Shown in pieces: positions 16,880 through 25,915 of a stretch of 64,000 nt of DNA (position 1 is its first letter; the number at the start of each line of letters is the position of its first letter). Position numbers and translations under genes: made by a program. The notes below the pieces were generated by a model that saw nothing but the letters and a program-made list of their open reading frames with translations, did no database searches and was not told where the DNA came from. The stretch is from JBMYRH01 sp049602155 (GTDB lineage Bacteria; Myxococcota_A; UBA9042; PHBI01; JBMYRH01): contig JBMYRH010000004.1 of NCBI GenBank assembly GCA_049602155.1, positions 124,001 through 188,000 of the forward strand, read 5' to 3'.

Positions 16880-18720
16880 CGTATCGTATCCGTCTTAGTC
16901 GGAGGGCGAGGCTCTTTCGACGCCTCGCCTGTGGTGTCGATCTCTCCCTTCCTGCGTCGCTTCCGCTGCTTTGAGTCACGTGACGGCTTCGCAGTGGGCT
17001 GCTTCCATTCTCCATCCAAGGTGCGCCCTCGAGCCCGCCCCACCTTCGGCGAGAGCGTGCTGGCGAGTGTACGTGGCTTGGAGTGCGTCACCGCGCGCCG
17101 CTCGCTCGCTACTTTCGCCTGAGCGGGCGACTCCTCTCCCTTCTTTGTGCACAAGGGGATGCGCTCGGTCTCAATCTTCCAGAGGCTGTAGCGTGCGCTG
17201 TGATCGATGTAGGTCAGGCGTTCAGCCAAGCGCTTCCACCGAGGAAGGTGTTTCGTACGGGTCAGTAAATAGTCGAACTTGCAAACGTTGGAGCCCCTCA
17301 AGAACCCTTTCACTTGCCGCCCCGGGTAAGGGATCGTCTTACCAGGTGACCAGCGCGCATGACGGCCGTAATAGCTGTGAAACGTCGAATAGGCGATGCC
17401 TCGATTCAAAGCGAAATGGTAGCCGTACATATGCTCATGTGCGTGCACCTCGACCGTCGGGGAGCTGCGATCCTCGATGATAACTGCGAGTCGACTCTCT
17501 TCCGGTAGCGCGTCGATCATGCTCAGGAAACCGCCTCCAACCTCATCGCGTTGAAACCGCTTCACCTCGGCACGGACGTAGGCACCGAAGACAATGCTCA
17601 CGGTCGCCATAGCGATGAGCATGCCTCCAGCGGCGTAACGCCACTTCGGCATCCGTAACCAGCCAAGGCCTAATAGCATCGCAAAGACGACTAGACGCGA
17701 GCCAATCGCGGCTTGAACAGTCGTATGCTCGGGGGTGCACAGATAAGCGACGAAGACGACCGCGGTCATCGCCTCTATGCCGTATCGCGCACGGCCCTCC
17801 CTCCTCGACTCTGGGCGTCGCTCTAGCACCCCCAACGCGGCGATCCCGAGCGTCGCAAGATAGATCCAGCCATCGAAGGGTCGCTCCCACTTCGCGAAGC
17901 TATATTCACCGAGCCTTGAAAAGAGCTCGCCAGGATCTTGAAAGGCCGGGATCAGCGGAGCGCCACCTAGCGCAGTCGCTTCGGGCGGGCGCACGAACTC
18001 GTCCCAGAACCAGGGAAAGAAGAGCAGCAACGACGCGCCAAAGGCCGCGCAGCAGATGAAGAACTCGCGCCAAGTACGAGGCACAAAGAGCACGAAGCCC
18101 ATGGCCATCAACCCCAGCACAAGGTAGCCCTGCGCGTGGGCGATAAACGTCAGGTAGGAGAGACCTGTGACGATCAAGCCGTGAGCGCGTGTCGGCTCAT
18201 CCAAGAGACGGTACGCCCACGAGAGCGTGTAGAGCGCGACGGGAATCGCCGTGGCATAACTGGCGAAACCCATCATCAGGTTGTAGTTGTAGACGAGTGG
18301 AAACGCGAGCAGCGCAAAGCGTCGGTCGCGTCCTGATGCGACGAGAAGTCGATCCACAGAAAGCGGCAGAGCCAAAGCATAGAACGTGAGCAGAACCTTG
18401 CCTGCCAAGACGAAGCCAACCGCTGAGCCCAAGACAGCCCATGACCAGAACAAGAGGCCATTCGGCAGAAAGAGACCTCCGATTTCGTAGGTCTGTTCAA
18501 TCAGTGAGCCAACGGCACCACTGCCGGCCAAGATCGCCGCATACGACATATTGCCGGCGTAATCTTGGAACGGAAAGACATCCGCTGACCACAACGGAGC
18601 GACCGTAAACACCGTGCATATTGCGAAGAGCCATCGATACGCTGAAACGTCTCCATTAAGGAGCGCTTGGAGCGCTCCCGAGACGGGACCTAGCGGTGGT
18701 GCGGTTCGAAGCGATTGCAT
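16876..18720 (-). CDS. Polytopic membrane protein of unknown function
   Basis: A 614-residue protein with about ten hydrophobic segments between residues 25 and 385 (for example LFAICTVFTVAPLW, GLLFWSWAVLGSAVGFVLAG, CCAAFGASLLLFFPWFW, AMTAVVFVAYL, GGMLIAMATVSIVFGAYV). A soluble stretch follows (about 390-510) and a Lys/Arg/Pro-rich tail ends in KTDTIR. The hydropathy and the soluble domain after the last helix resemble GT-C glycosyltransferase or O-antigen-ligase-like proteins, but I see no decisive motif. The basic tail is probably cytoplasmic or disordered. Translationally coupled to the methyltransferase downstream. Confidence 0.7.
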   Translation of the reverse strand: MQSLRTAPPLGPVSGALQALLNGDVSAYRWLFAICTVFTVAPLWSADVFPFQDYAGNMSYAAILAGSGAVGSLIEQTYEIGGLFLPNGLLFWSWAVLGSAVGFVLAGKVLLTFYALALPLSVDRLLVASGRDRRFALLAFPLVYNYNLMMGFASYATAIPVALYTLSWAYRLLDEPTRAHGLIVTGLSYLTFIAHAQGYLVLGLMAMGFVLFVPRTWREFFICCAAFGASLLLFFPWFWDEFVRPPEATALGGAPLIPAFQDPGELFSRLGEYSFAKWERPFDGWIYLATLGIAALGVLERRPESRREGRARYGIEAMTAVVFVAYLCTPEHTTVQAAIGSRLVVFAMLLGLGWLRMPKWRYAAGGMLIAMATVSIVFGAYVRAEVKRFQRDEVGGGFLSMIDALPEESRLAVIIEDRSSPTVEVHAHEHMYGYHFALNRGIAYSTFHSYYGRHARWSPGKTIPYPGRQVKGFLRGSNVCKFDYLLTRTKHLPRWKRLAERLTYIDHSARYSLWKIETERIPLCTKKGEESPAQAKVASERRAVTHSKPRTLASTLSPKVGRARGRTLDGEWKQPTAKPSRDSKQRKRRRKGEIDTTGEASKEPRPPTKTDTIR

Positions 18721-18822
18721 GCGGACGGCTAGGTACCAGAGCGACAGCGCGAGAGCAATGAAGCTACACTTGCTGAGGCAATCTCATCGGGTCATGCTGG
18801 GGATACGGAGACACATCGACTC

Positions 18823-19383
18823 ATGAAGCCTAGTGCCAGCGCTATTCTTATCCCCGCCGACAACGTCGAAGGCGTCCTCGCGTTGGTCGATAGGGCCTTC
18901 GGTAGGCGGGGTTTTCGAGAATGGACAAAGCAACTGCCAGCTGGCTATCCACTCCGGCGTGACGAATGGTTCGACTTCGGGATCGGACTTCAGGTGGGTG
19001 GCAACACCGTCCTACTGCTCCCCTCTGATGTGGAGTCTGTCTTCCGCGTGTGTGTCGTCCTGAGCTCGACGCTCGGCGACACACCGATCGTCGGCATGCG
19101 ACGGTTCATGGGCATGGAGCCGGTCATGAAGCTCTATCGCGGCGGTAAGCCGCGGTGGCGAGATGGGCAGGACGACGACCTCGAATCGAAGTATGAAGTC
19201 CCCACAGAGCGCCCAAGCGACGGCGATGGACCGGAAGCGTTTGGCCTCCCGTCGAGCGCAATCGAGATGGAGGACGTTCTTGGAGACAGCCTACGGCGCT
19301 ATGAAGCCGCGCGACGCGACCCCAACAGTGACCTCACATGGCGCTCCTACTTGAGCCGTAAGAGCCGTCTGTATCAAGGCTAG
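18823..19383 (+). CDS. Hypothetical protein, 186 residues
   Basis: Not recognised. A soluble protein with no signal peptide or membrane segment. The N-terminal half is mixed alpha/beta (SASAILIPADNVEGVLALVDRAFG, then GIGLQVGGNTVLLLPSDVESVF and VCVVLSSTLGDTPIVGMRRFMG); the C-terminal part is charged and probably helical (RRYEAARRDPNSDLTWRSYLSRKSR). A GGAGAC site precedes the ATG. It is divergent from the membrane-protein gene (102 bp) and overlaps the convergent purB by 4 bp. Confidence 0.65.
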   Translation: MKPSASAILIPADNVEGVLALVDRAFGRRGFREWTKQLPAGYPLRRDEWFDFGIGLQVGGNTVLLLPSDVESVFRVCVVLSSTLGDTPIVGMRRFMGMEPVMKLYRGGKPRWRDGQDDDLESKYEVPTERPSDGDGPEAFGLPSSAIEMEDVLGDSLRRYEAARRDPNSDLTWRSYLSRKSRLYQG

Positions 19384-20678
19384 GCGTCGCCAAAGACCCG
19401 CTTAAAGATCGCATCGACGTGGGCCACATGAGGCGCCATTGAGAAGCAGGTCTCGATCTCCTCACGACTGAGTTGTGCGCAGACCTCGGCGTCCGCCAAT
19501 AAAAGCGTCTTGAAATCGAGCCCCTCTTCCCATGAGCGCATCGCATTGCGCTGCACCAAGCCATAGGCAGCCTGTCGCACGAGCCCCTTGTCGACGAGCG
19601 CCAACAAGACGCGCTGGCTGAAGACCAGGCCATGGGTAAGATCGAGGTTGGCCTGCATCCGCTCTGGATAGACCACCAAGCCCTCCACGACCCCCGCAAA
19701 GCGGTGAAGCATAAAGTCCATCAAGATCGTGGCATCCGGACCGATGATCCGCTCGACTGACGAGTGACTGATGTCGCGCTCATGCCAGAGCGCCACATTC
19801 TCAAGCGCCGCCAGCGCATGCGAGCGTACAAGCCGAGCTAAGCCGGTCACGTTCTCACTCAACACAGGGTTACGCTTGTGAGGCATCGCGCTCGACCCCT
19901 TCTGTCCCTTCGTGAAGCGCTCTTCTGCCTCCAGGACTTCAGTGCGTTGCCAATGTCGAACCTGTACGGCGAACTTCTCGATGGATGACGCAATCACAGA
20001 GAGCGTCGTAAAGAACGCTGCGTGGCGATCGCGCTGAACGATCTGCGTCGACACAGGCTCACAGCTCAACCCGAGCTTGGTCATCACCCGCTCTTCGTAA
20101 TCAGGTGGCGTGTTCGCAAACGTACCGACCGCGCCGCTCAACTTTCCAGCGGCGATCTCAGCGCGCGCGGCTAGCAACCGGGTTCGGTTTCGCTTCATCT
20201 CCTCATGCCACTGGGCCATGACGAGACCGAAGGTAATCGGCTCCGCATGAATGCCATGACTGCGACCAATCATCGGCGTCGTACGATGCTCGATAGCGCG
20301 CACTCGAGTGGCAGCGAGGAGCCGCTCTACGCCTTGCAGGATGAGATCCGCGGCATCCCGTAGCTGCATTGCCAAGCATGTATCCAAGACATCCGAGCTC
20401 GTCAAACCACGGTGAACAAACCGGCTCGGAGCGCCAGCCTGCTCCTCCACATGCGTCAGGAACGCGATGACATCATGCTTGGTCACCGCCTCAATCTCTA
20501 GGATTCGAGCGGCATCGAGGGTCGTCGCCGCTCGAATCGTGGCGGCTGTGCCCTCCGGGGCCTCACCCTCTTCCTCGAACACCTCAACCAAGGCCAATTC
20601 AATATCCAACCAGCGCCGAAACCGAGCAGCGTCGGTCCAAATCTCTACGGCTTCGCTTCTGGAATAACGTGTAATCAC
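19380..20678 (-). CDS. purB: Adenylosuccinate lyase
   Basis: Cleaves SAICAR and adenylosuccinate, releasing fumarate, in purine synthesis. The 432-residue protein has the fumarase/aspartase-superfamily signature SSAMPHKRNPVLSENVTGLAR (given here by its key residues S, K, N, P) near residue 260, the N-terminal region RYSRSEAVEIWTDAARFRRWL and GRSHGIHAEPITFG. Start is a GTG that overlaps the stop of the upstream gene (GTGA), with GGGAGAG ahead of it. It is thus translationally coupled to a pseudokinase-FGE gene, an unusual partner for a housekeeping enzyme. Confidence 0.96.
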   Translation of the reverse strand: MITRYSRSEAVEIWTDAARFRRWLDIELALVEVFEEEGEAPEGTAATIRAATTLDAARILEIEAVTKHDVIAFLTHVEEQAGAPSRFVHRGLTSSDVLDTCLAMQLRDAADLILQGVERLLAATRVRAIEHRTTPMIGRSHGIHAEPITFGLVMAQWHEEMKRNRTRLLAARAEIAAGKLSGAVGTFANTPPDYEERVMTKLGLSCEPVSTQIVQRDRHAAFFTTLSVIASSIEKFAVQVRHWQRTEVLEAEERFTKGQKGSSAMPHKRNPVLSENVTGLARLVRSHALAALENVALWHERDISHSSVERIIGPDATILMDFMLHRFAGVVEGLVVYPERMQANLDLTHGLVFSQRVLLALVDKGLVRQAAYGLVQRNAMRSWEEGLDFKTLLLADAEVCAQLSREEIETCFSMAPHVAHVDAIFKRVFGDA

Positions 20679-22987
20679 GGAGACTCTCCCTCGTTCTGAG
20701 GTTCGTTTTTGATCGGATCAGCGCAACAACGGAAGCCCACATAGGGCGAGCCTCCCGTACGCCTTGAGCTGCGATAGCACGTCCCGGACGCGCCATCCTT
20801 ATACGCACTGCCGCCATTGACAGTGCCGTCAGAGGTCCACTCAGCGACGTTACCTGTCATGTCATAGGTCCCGAAGCCCCCACGGCATCGAGGTTTCGAG
20901 CCTGTCGCCACCACGGCGCGGGGGATCCCTCCTGGCGCGACGGTGTTGCATCGCGCGGAATCGTAATCTCCGCGGTAAGGGTACTTCGAACCACCGCACG
21001 CCCCGCGCCATTCAGTGCGCCGGCAGAGGCGGCGTCCGCGCGAACGACAGGTCGCCTTTGCGGCGCCCAAGGTCACGTTCGTCGACGGAATGGAGCCCTT
21101 ACCCGGGTACTCGTAACGATCGGTACACCAGACGACTTTCCGCTTCTTGGTCGAGCCGTCCGGGAGGGTCACTTTTCGCCGCGAGCGCACTTTCGCCATC
21201 CCTGAAGGACATCGATAGTCACCAGCCTCCATGTCTTCAAAGGAGGCCGCCATTTTCTCCGGGAGCTTCTCGTCTTTCACTGGCCCCACGTCTGCCGCTG
21301 CCACTGCCGTTTCCGCATCAGCAGTCTCCACGGTATCTGCCTCAACCGGCGCAGCGAGCGCCACTGCATCAGACGCCGTGGGCGCATGACTGGTCGAATC
21401 ACCTTCGCTCTCCCGGCCGGTAGAGGTGTCCTCCGTGGACGTCGCTGCAACTTTGGCGGCCCCCGCTGCTCCGTCCGTTGGCTTGCCCTCCGGCTCTGCG
21501 ACCTCTAAATGCGCCGCCACCTTTGCGGGGGACGCTACCCGGGGCTCTTGGTCACCCAGCACCTGGCTGAGCACCCAGAACATTGCGCCTCCCGCAATCA
21601 AAGCCAGAAAGGGTGCCACATAGACAGCCCGGCTACGCACCCGAACGGGCGGCGTAGCGGCAACGTCAACCGGGGTCGCAGATACCGGTGGTGGCGTGTC
21701 AAGCTTCTCCCTGCGACGCACATCCGCGAGCCGCGCCGCTTCAAGCGCACGGGCCGAACCTGGCCCAGGCACCACTTGCACCGTCCGCTCTTCTGACGCG
21801 ACGACCTCAGGTACGGCGAGGTCGCGCTCAATGATGCCAACCTCAACGATAGCCTCCACAACCTCCGCATCGTCGGTGAGCTGACCGACGGGGATAAAGG
21901 ACGTGTCAGTCACAAGTGGAATCGCCTCGAACTCCTCAAAGTCCGCCTCGTCCAGGACTTCAACGCTGTCAGCATCGACATCAGCGTCTAGGATCACGAT
22001 AGCGTCGACGTGAGAGGCATCCGGATCGATCCCCGCGTCGAGCCCCATTTGCTCTATCTCCGCGAGAGGAATGGCCTCTGTCTGTTCGGCGTCTTCTTCG
22101 AACTCAGGCACCTCAGGGACGACCTCGAGCGGCGGAGGGACTGCGACCGCTTGCAGGATCTCAGGCTCCTCGGCGACCACCTCTCCCGAGGCCTCAGACT
22201 CGAGTTCTACCCACACAGCCTCGAGGGCACTCCAGAGGCTGCCAACATCGTGAAAGCGCTCCTCTGGGAGCTCCGCTGTGGCACGCAAAAGCACGGCATC
22301 GAGACGCTCATCAATCTCGACCTGCTGCTCCTTCAGCGAGACGCCGGGGGCAACTGCTCGACCGGCGATCAACCACCCCACGAGCGCGCCGAGCAAAAAG
22401 ACATCGGTCTCGTGCCTCTCCTGCCAAGCGCCTGTGCGCTGCTCTGGAGCCGACCATTGTCCCTGACGTGGACGCACAGCGCCCACTTGGAGGCCCTCGG
22501 CCCCCTCAAGGAACCACGGCTCTGACACCGTGACATCTCCGCTGTCGGTGACATAAACGTTGGCGGGCTGAAGGTTACCGTGCACACCGATGAGGTGGAT
22601 GCACTCCAGCGCCTCTGTCACTTGAGCGGTCACCTTGCGCACGGACTCGCTCGCCAACGGAAGTCGCCCGAGAACCCAGCGCTCCAAAGGTGTGCCGAGT
22701 TCAGGCTCGCTGACCACGTAAAATGAGGGGCCTGCTAAGACGATGTCGCGGACACGCGCCATCCGAGCATGTGCGTATGCTCGCGAACGCTGCACACGCA
22801 AGGTGTTGGGCCCTCTTGAGGTCCCGTCGAAGAGCTCCGGATGGAGGGTCGTGATGATGACAGGCGAGTCATCGCGAAGATCGACGCCCTCGAAACGCTC
22901 TCCCGCCTCAATCAGCCCCAACGAGGCATTCAGGCGATAGGTCTCCCCGAGGACCGCTCCGGGCTCAGAACGCCAAGTCTCGTGCAT
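20675..22987 (-). CDS. Membrane pseudokinase with extracytoplasmic FGE/sulfatase-modifying-factor domain
   Basis: A 770-residue protein. Residues about 15-260 follow the Hanks kinase fold but lack every catalytic residue: the VAIK lysine is Thr (SPVIITTLHPEL), HRDLKPXN reads HGNLQPAN (136-143), and DFG reads SEP (155-157). An acidic linker rich in Glu/Asp/Val leads to one membrane helix at about 456-480 (YVAPFLALIAGGAMFWVLSQV). After an Ala/Thr-rich stretch, residues about 587-760 form a formylglycine-generating-enzyme-like domain (AKATCRSRGRRLCRRTEW, YDMTGNVAEWTSDG, GFRCC). This domain is common as a binding module in such proteins. The kinase part is probably a sensor scaffold, not an enzyme. 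Confidence 0.88.
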   Translation of the reverse strand: MHETWRSEPGAVLGETYRLNASLGLIEAGERFEGVDLRDDSPVIITTLHPELFDGTSRGPNTLRVQRSRAYAHARMARVRDIVLAGPSFYVVSEPELGTPLERWVLGRLPLASESVRKVTAQVTEALECIHLIGVHGNLQPANVYVTDSGDVTVSEPWFLEGAEGLQVGAVRPRQGQWSAPEQRTGAWQERHETDVFLLGALVGWLIAGRAVAPGVSLKEQQVEIDERLDAVLLRATAELPEERFHDVGSLWSALEAVWVELESEASGEVVAEEPEILQAVAVPPPLEVVPEVPEFEEDAEQTEAIPLAEIEQMGLDAGIDPDASHVDAIVILDADVDADSVEVLDEADFEEFEAIPLVTDTSFIPVGQLTDDAEVVEAIVEVGIIERDLAVPEVVASEERTVQVVPGPGSARALEAARLADVRRREKLDTPPPVSATPVDVAATPPVRVRSRAVYVAPFLALIAGGAMFWVLSQVLGDQEPRVASPAKVAAHLEVAEPEGKPTDGAAGAAKVAATSTEDTSTGRESEGDSTSHAPTASDAVALAAPVEADTVETADAETAVAAADVGPVKDEKLPEKMAASFEDMEAGDYRCPSGMAKVRSRRKVTLPDGSTKKRKVVWCTDRYEYPGKGSIPSTNVTLGAAKATCRSRGRRLCRRTEWRGACGGSKYPYRGDYDSARCNTVAPGGIPRAVVATGSKPRCRGGFGTYDMTGNVAEWTSDGTVNGGSAYKDGASGTCYRSSRRTGGSPYVGFRCCADPIKNEPQNEGESP

Positions 22988-23147
22988 CGTATCGCCTCAA
23001 TCCACGGTAGGGGTGCGCCCAATCGACCTAGTCAGCAGCGTCGCGCATTCGTCAGGGGCGGGGAGAGTCTGCGCTCTAGCCGACGCGCGGAGCCTAGCAG
23101 ACGCCCTCGCTCACGTTCAAGGCAACGATTTACGCATCCTGTGCGAT

Positions 23148-25400
23148 TTAAGACGTCACCTCAAACGTGAGGCCATCCGTACCCACATCCACCTTCACCG
23201 TGCCGCCCTTTTGCAGGTCTCCGTAGAGGATCTGCTCGCTGAGGGGCTCGGAGACCTCCATACGAATCACGCGCGCGAGAGGACGCGCTCCGAACGCTGG
23301 GTCGTAGCCCTTCTCCGCAAGGTAGTTACGCCCATCATCCGTCAGTTCGATGCGCACCTTCTTCTCGCGTAGGCGCACCTTCAGCTCCTCGACCATCTTG
23401 TCGACGATGCTCGCCATCACCTCTCGAGGCAGCGGGTTGAAGTCGACCTTAGCGTCCAGGCGGTTGCGGAATTCTGGGGAGAACATGCGCTTAAATGCGG
23501 CGTCGTTATCCCCAAAGCTGTGCTCATCCCCGAAGCCAACCTTCCGCTTCGACATGTCCTGCGCACCGACGTTAGACGTCATGATCAGGATCACGTGGCG
23601 CAGGTCAGCCTTCCGACCGTTGTTGTCGGTCAACGTCCCGTGGTCCATGACCTGCAGGAGGATGTTGAAGACATCGGGGTGCGCTTTCTCAATTTCGTCG
23701 AGGAGCAACACGGAATTCGGGTTCTTTGTCACAGCGTCCGTGAGGAGCCCGCCTTGGTCATAACCGACGTAGCCCGGGGGGGCGCCGATCAAGCGGCTCA
23801 CGGTGTGACGTTCCATGTACTCACTCATGTCAAAGCGAATGAACGCGACGCCGAGGAGGTCAGCGAGCTGCTTGGCGAGCTCGGTCTTGCCGACGCCCGT
23901 CGGACCAGCGAAGAGGAAAGCGCCGATGGGCTTCTCGACCGCGCGCAGCCCCGCGCGTGAGAGCTTCACCGCTCGTGCCACGGTCGACACTGCGTGGTCT
24001 TGACCAAAGACACGGTCCCGGAGCTTCGACTCAAGCCCCTTGAGGCTGTCCCGATCCTTGTTATCGACCTTGTCGATAGGCACCCGCGCTGACGAGGCCA
24101 CGATCGCCTGGATGTGCTGCACGTTCACCGTGCTTCCGCCCGCCAAGCGCCGCGCGGCCCCGGCCTCGTCGAGCAGGTCGATCGCCTTGTCAGGCAACCT
24201 CCGGTCGGGCAAGTAACGCACAGAGAGATCGACCGCCGCCTTGAGCGACGGCTGGGTGTATCGAATACCGTGATAGCTCTCGTAGCCCTCGCGGAGACCC
24301 TCCAGAATCTTCACAGCATCCTTCGCGTCAGGCTCAGGCACCTCGACCACCTGGAAGCGCCTGCTCAGAGCACGGTCGCGCTCGATCGACCCTCGATACT
24401 CCTGGAACGTCGTCGCTCCGATGCACCGCAGTTCACCGGAGGCAAGCTTTGGCTTCAACATGTTGGACGCATCAAGGCTCCCACCGTTGACCGCGCCTGC
24501 TCCGACGATGGTGTGCAGCTCATCGATGAAGAGGATGACCTTCTCGCGCTCTTTGAGGGCCCCGAGGACCGCCTTGAAGCGTGCCTCAAAGTCTCCTCGG
24601 TAGCGTGTCCCGGCCAAGAGGTTCCCCATCTCGAGGCTCAGCACCGTGAAGCCCTCCAGGGCTTTGGGGACCTCTCCTCGCACGATCTTTCGCGCCAGCC
24701 CTTCGACCAAGGCCGTCTTACCGACACCGGCATCACCGACCAAGAGGGGGTTGTTCTTCCGCCGTCGGGCGAGGACATGCACGATCCTGTCAATCTCGGC
24801 TTTCCGACCGATGAGCGGATCAATTCCGCCCTCCTTAGCCCGCTCGTTGAGATCCTCGGTGTAGGACGCCAGCGGGTCCTCGGGGACCGGGCCCCCCTCG
24901 GCGCCCTCGGAGGGCTCTTCTCCTGCCCCCCTGCCCTCTTCATAGGCGGGGCGACCGCTGCCAGAGCGCTTCTCCACGCCATGGGAGATAAACTGAACTA
25001 AATCGAGGCGGGTCAGACCGGCCGACTCCAGCAGGTGCACTGCGTGACTGTCAGACTCCGCAAAGATCGCGACCAACACATTGGTCGTGAGGACCTCGTC
25101 TTTCCCGGAACCCTGGCAATGTAACCACGCGCGCTGCACCACCCGTGAGAAGCCAAGCGACGGATGAATCGTCAACTGCTTGCCGCCGGGCACGGACGCC
25201 ACCTCATCTTCGAGGTGCTCGGTCAGCAGCTCCTCCAAGCGGGCAAGCTCGGTGCCACTGCGCTGCAGCGCATTGCGCGCTGTGCCGTCATTGAGCAGCG
25301 CGAACAGCAGATGCTCAACGGTGCAAAACTCATGGCGTCGACGTCCCGCCTCGGACATGGCGACATCCATACAGATCCTGAGATCGGTGCTGATCTTCAT
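23148..25400 (-). CDS. clpA: ClpA, ATP-dependent Clp protease ATP-binding subunit
   Basis: Hexameric AAA+ unfoldase feeding substrates to ClpP. The 750-residue protein has the Clp N-domain (residues 1-145), a charged linker, D1 with Walker A VGDAGVGKTALVEGLA and Walker B VILFIDELHTI, and D2 with GPTGVGKTELAKQL, LLLDEIEKAHPDV and FSPEFRNRLDAKV. No middle coiled-coil, so ClpA and not ClpB or ClpC. A loop with KVGFGDEHS sits where ClpA carries its IGL/F ClpP-docking tripeptide. clpS lies 7 bp upstream on the same strand, supporting function in N-degron degradation. Confidence 0.96.
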   Translation of the reverse strand: MKISTDLRICMDVAMSEAGRRRHEFCTVEHLLFALLNDGTARNALQRSGTELARLEELLTEHLEDEVASVPGGKQLTIHPSLGFSRVVQRAWLHCQGSGKDEVLTTNVLVAIFAESDSHAVHLLESAGLTRLDLVQFISHGVEKRSGSGRPAYEEGRGAGEEPSEGAEGGPVPEDPLASYTEDLNERAKEGGIDPLIGRKAEIDRIVHVLARRRKNNPLLVGDAGVGKTALVEGLARKIVRGEVPKALEGFTVLSLEMGNLLAGTRYRGDFEARFKAVLGALKEREKVILFIDELHTIVGAGAVNGGSLDASNMLKPKLASGELRCIGATTFQEYRGSIERDRALSRRFQVVEVPEPDAKDAVKILEGLREGYESYHGIRYTQPSLKAAVDLSVRYLPDRRLPDKAIDLLDEAGAARRLAGGSTVNVQHIQAIVASSARVPIDKVDNKDRDSLKGLESKLRDRVFGQDHAVSTVARAVKLSRAGLRAVEKPIGAFLFAGPTGVGKTELAKQLADLLGVAFIRFDMSEYMERHTVSRLIGAPPGYVGYDQGGLLTDAVTKNPNSVLLLDEIEKAHPDVFNILLQVMDHGTLTDNNGRKADLRHVILIMTSNVGAQDMSKRKVGFGDEHSFGDNDAAFKRMFSPEFRNRLDAKVDFNPLPREVMASIVDKMVEELKVRLREKKVRIELTDDGRNYLAEKGYDPAFGARPLARVIRMEVSEPLSEQILYGDLQKGGTVKVDVGTDGLTFEVTS

Positions 25401-25407
25401 CCGCTTC

Positions 25408-25743
25408 CTATTCGTCTGGCTCGGTCGTGACGAGCAGCGGCATGCCGTGCTCGCGCGCGAATTCTGTAACTTGGGCCACTTTGCTCTCCGCGAGGTCGCG
25501 CGTGTAGACCCCGGCGACGCCGAGCCCCTTGTGATGGATGGTCAACATCAAGTGGGTGGCTTGAGATTCCGTCTTGTGGAAGACCTCTTGTAACACCCAG
25601 ATGACGAACTCCATCGTCGTGTAGTCATCATTGTGCAGAAGCACCCGATACATCTTGGGTTTCTTCGTCTTCGCTTTACGCTCGAGGACGGTCTCATTGC
25701 CCCCACCCGGGCCCTCAGTATCAGGTCGTCGATCGCCAGCCAC
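25408..25743 (-). CDS. clpS: ClpS, N-degron adaptor of ClpAP
   Basis: Adaptor of 111 residues that binds N-terminal bulky residues and delivers substrates to ClpA. After a flexible N-terminal extension of about 30 residues comes the conserved fold: YRVLLHNDDYTTMEFVIWVL (substrate-pocket N-D-D), then HLMLTIHHKGLGVAGVY, and ending in MPLLVTTEPDE. The GTG start at 25743 has GGAGG at normal spacing. Operonic with clpA; divergent from pckA across about 170 bp containing an inverted repeat. Confidence 0.95.
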   Translation of the reverse strand: MAGDRRPDTEGPGGGNETVLERKAKTKKPKMYRVLLHNDDYTTMEFVIWVLQEVFHKTESQATHLMLTIHHKGLGVAGVYTRDLAESKVAQVTEFAREHGMPLLVTTEPDE

Positions 25744-25804
25744 ACGGCACCTCCAGCACGCATCCTGTCAGACGGTTCGAGTCAGGCCAAGCGGTGAGAT
25801 GCCT

Positions 25805-25841
25805 GTGAGTCATTCAGTACATTTATTCTGAACCAACTCAC
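25805..25841. promoter_or_regulatory. Nested inverted repeat in the clpS-pckA divergent region
   Basis: GTGAGT (25805-25810) pairs with ACTCAC (25836-25841), and inside it TTCAG (25813-25817) pairs with CTGAA (25828-25832) around an AT-rich centre. Each half is about one helical turn from the dyad. The minus-strand half contains GTTCAG, also found in the lexA operator. It is probably a binding site for a dimeric regulator of clpSA and/or pckA; the regulator is unknown. Confidence 0.5.
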
Positions 25842-25915
25842 CGAGAAAATCGGGTTGACGTCCTGGAACCTGACTGCCAAGGTCCGCGCCATTCAGCCTA
25901 ACCGTGAGGAACGCA

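Noticed and set aside
22988..23147. Hairpin GTCTGC...GCAGAC as terminator of clpA
   Set aside because: Only 6 bp of stem with a large interrupted loop and no U-run; not better than chance in GC-rich DNA.
24114..25001. Plus-strand open frame of 295 codons
   Set aside because: Antisense shadow of clpA, which has complete AAA+ motifs.
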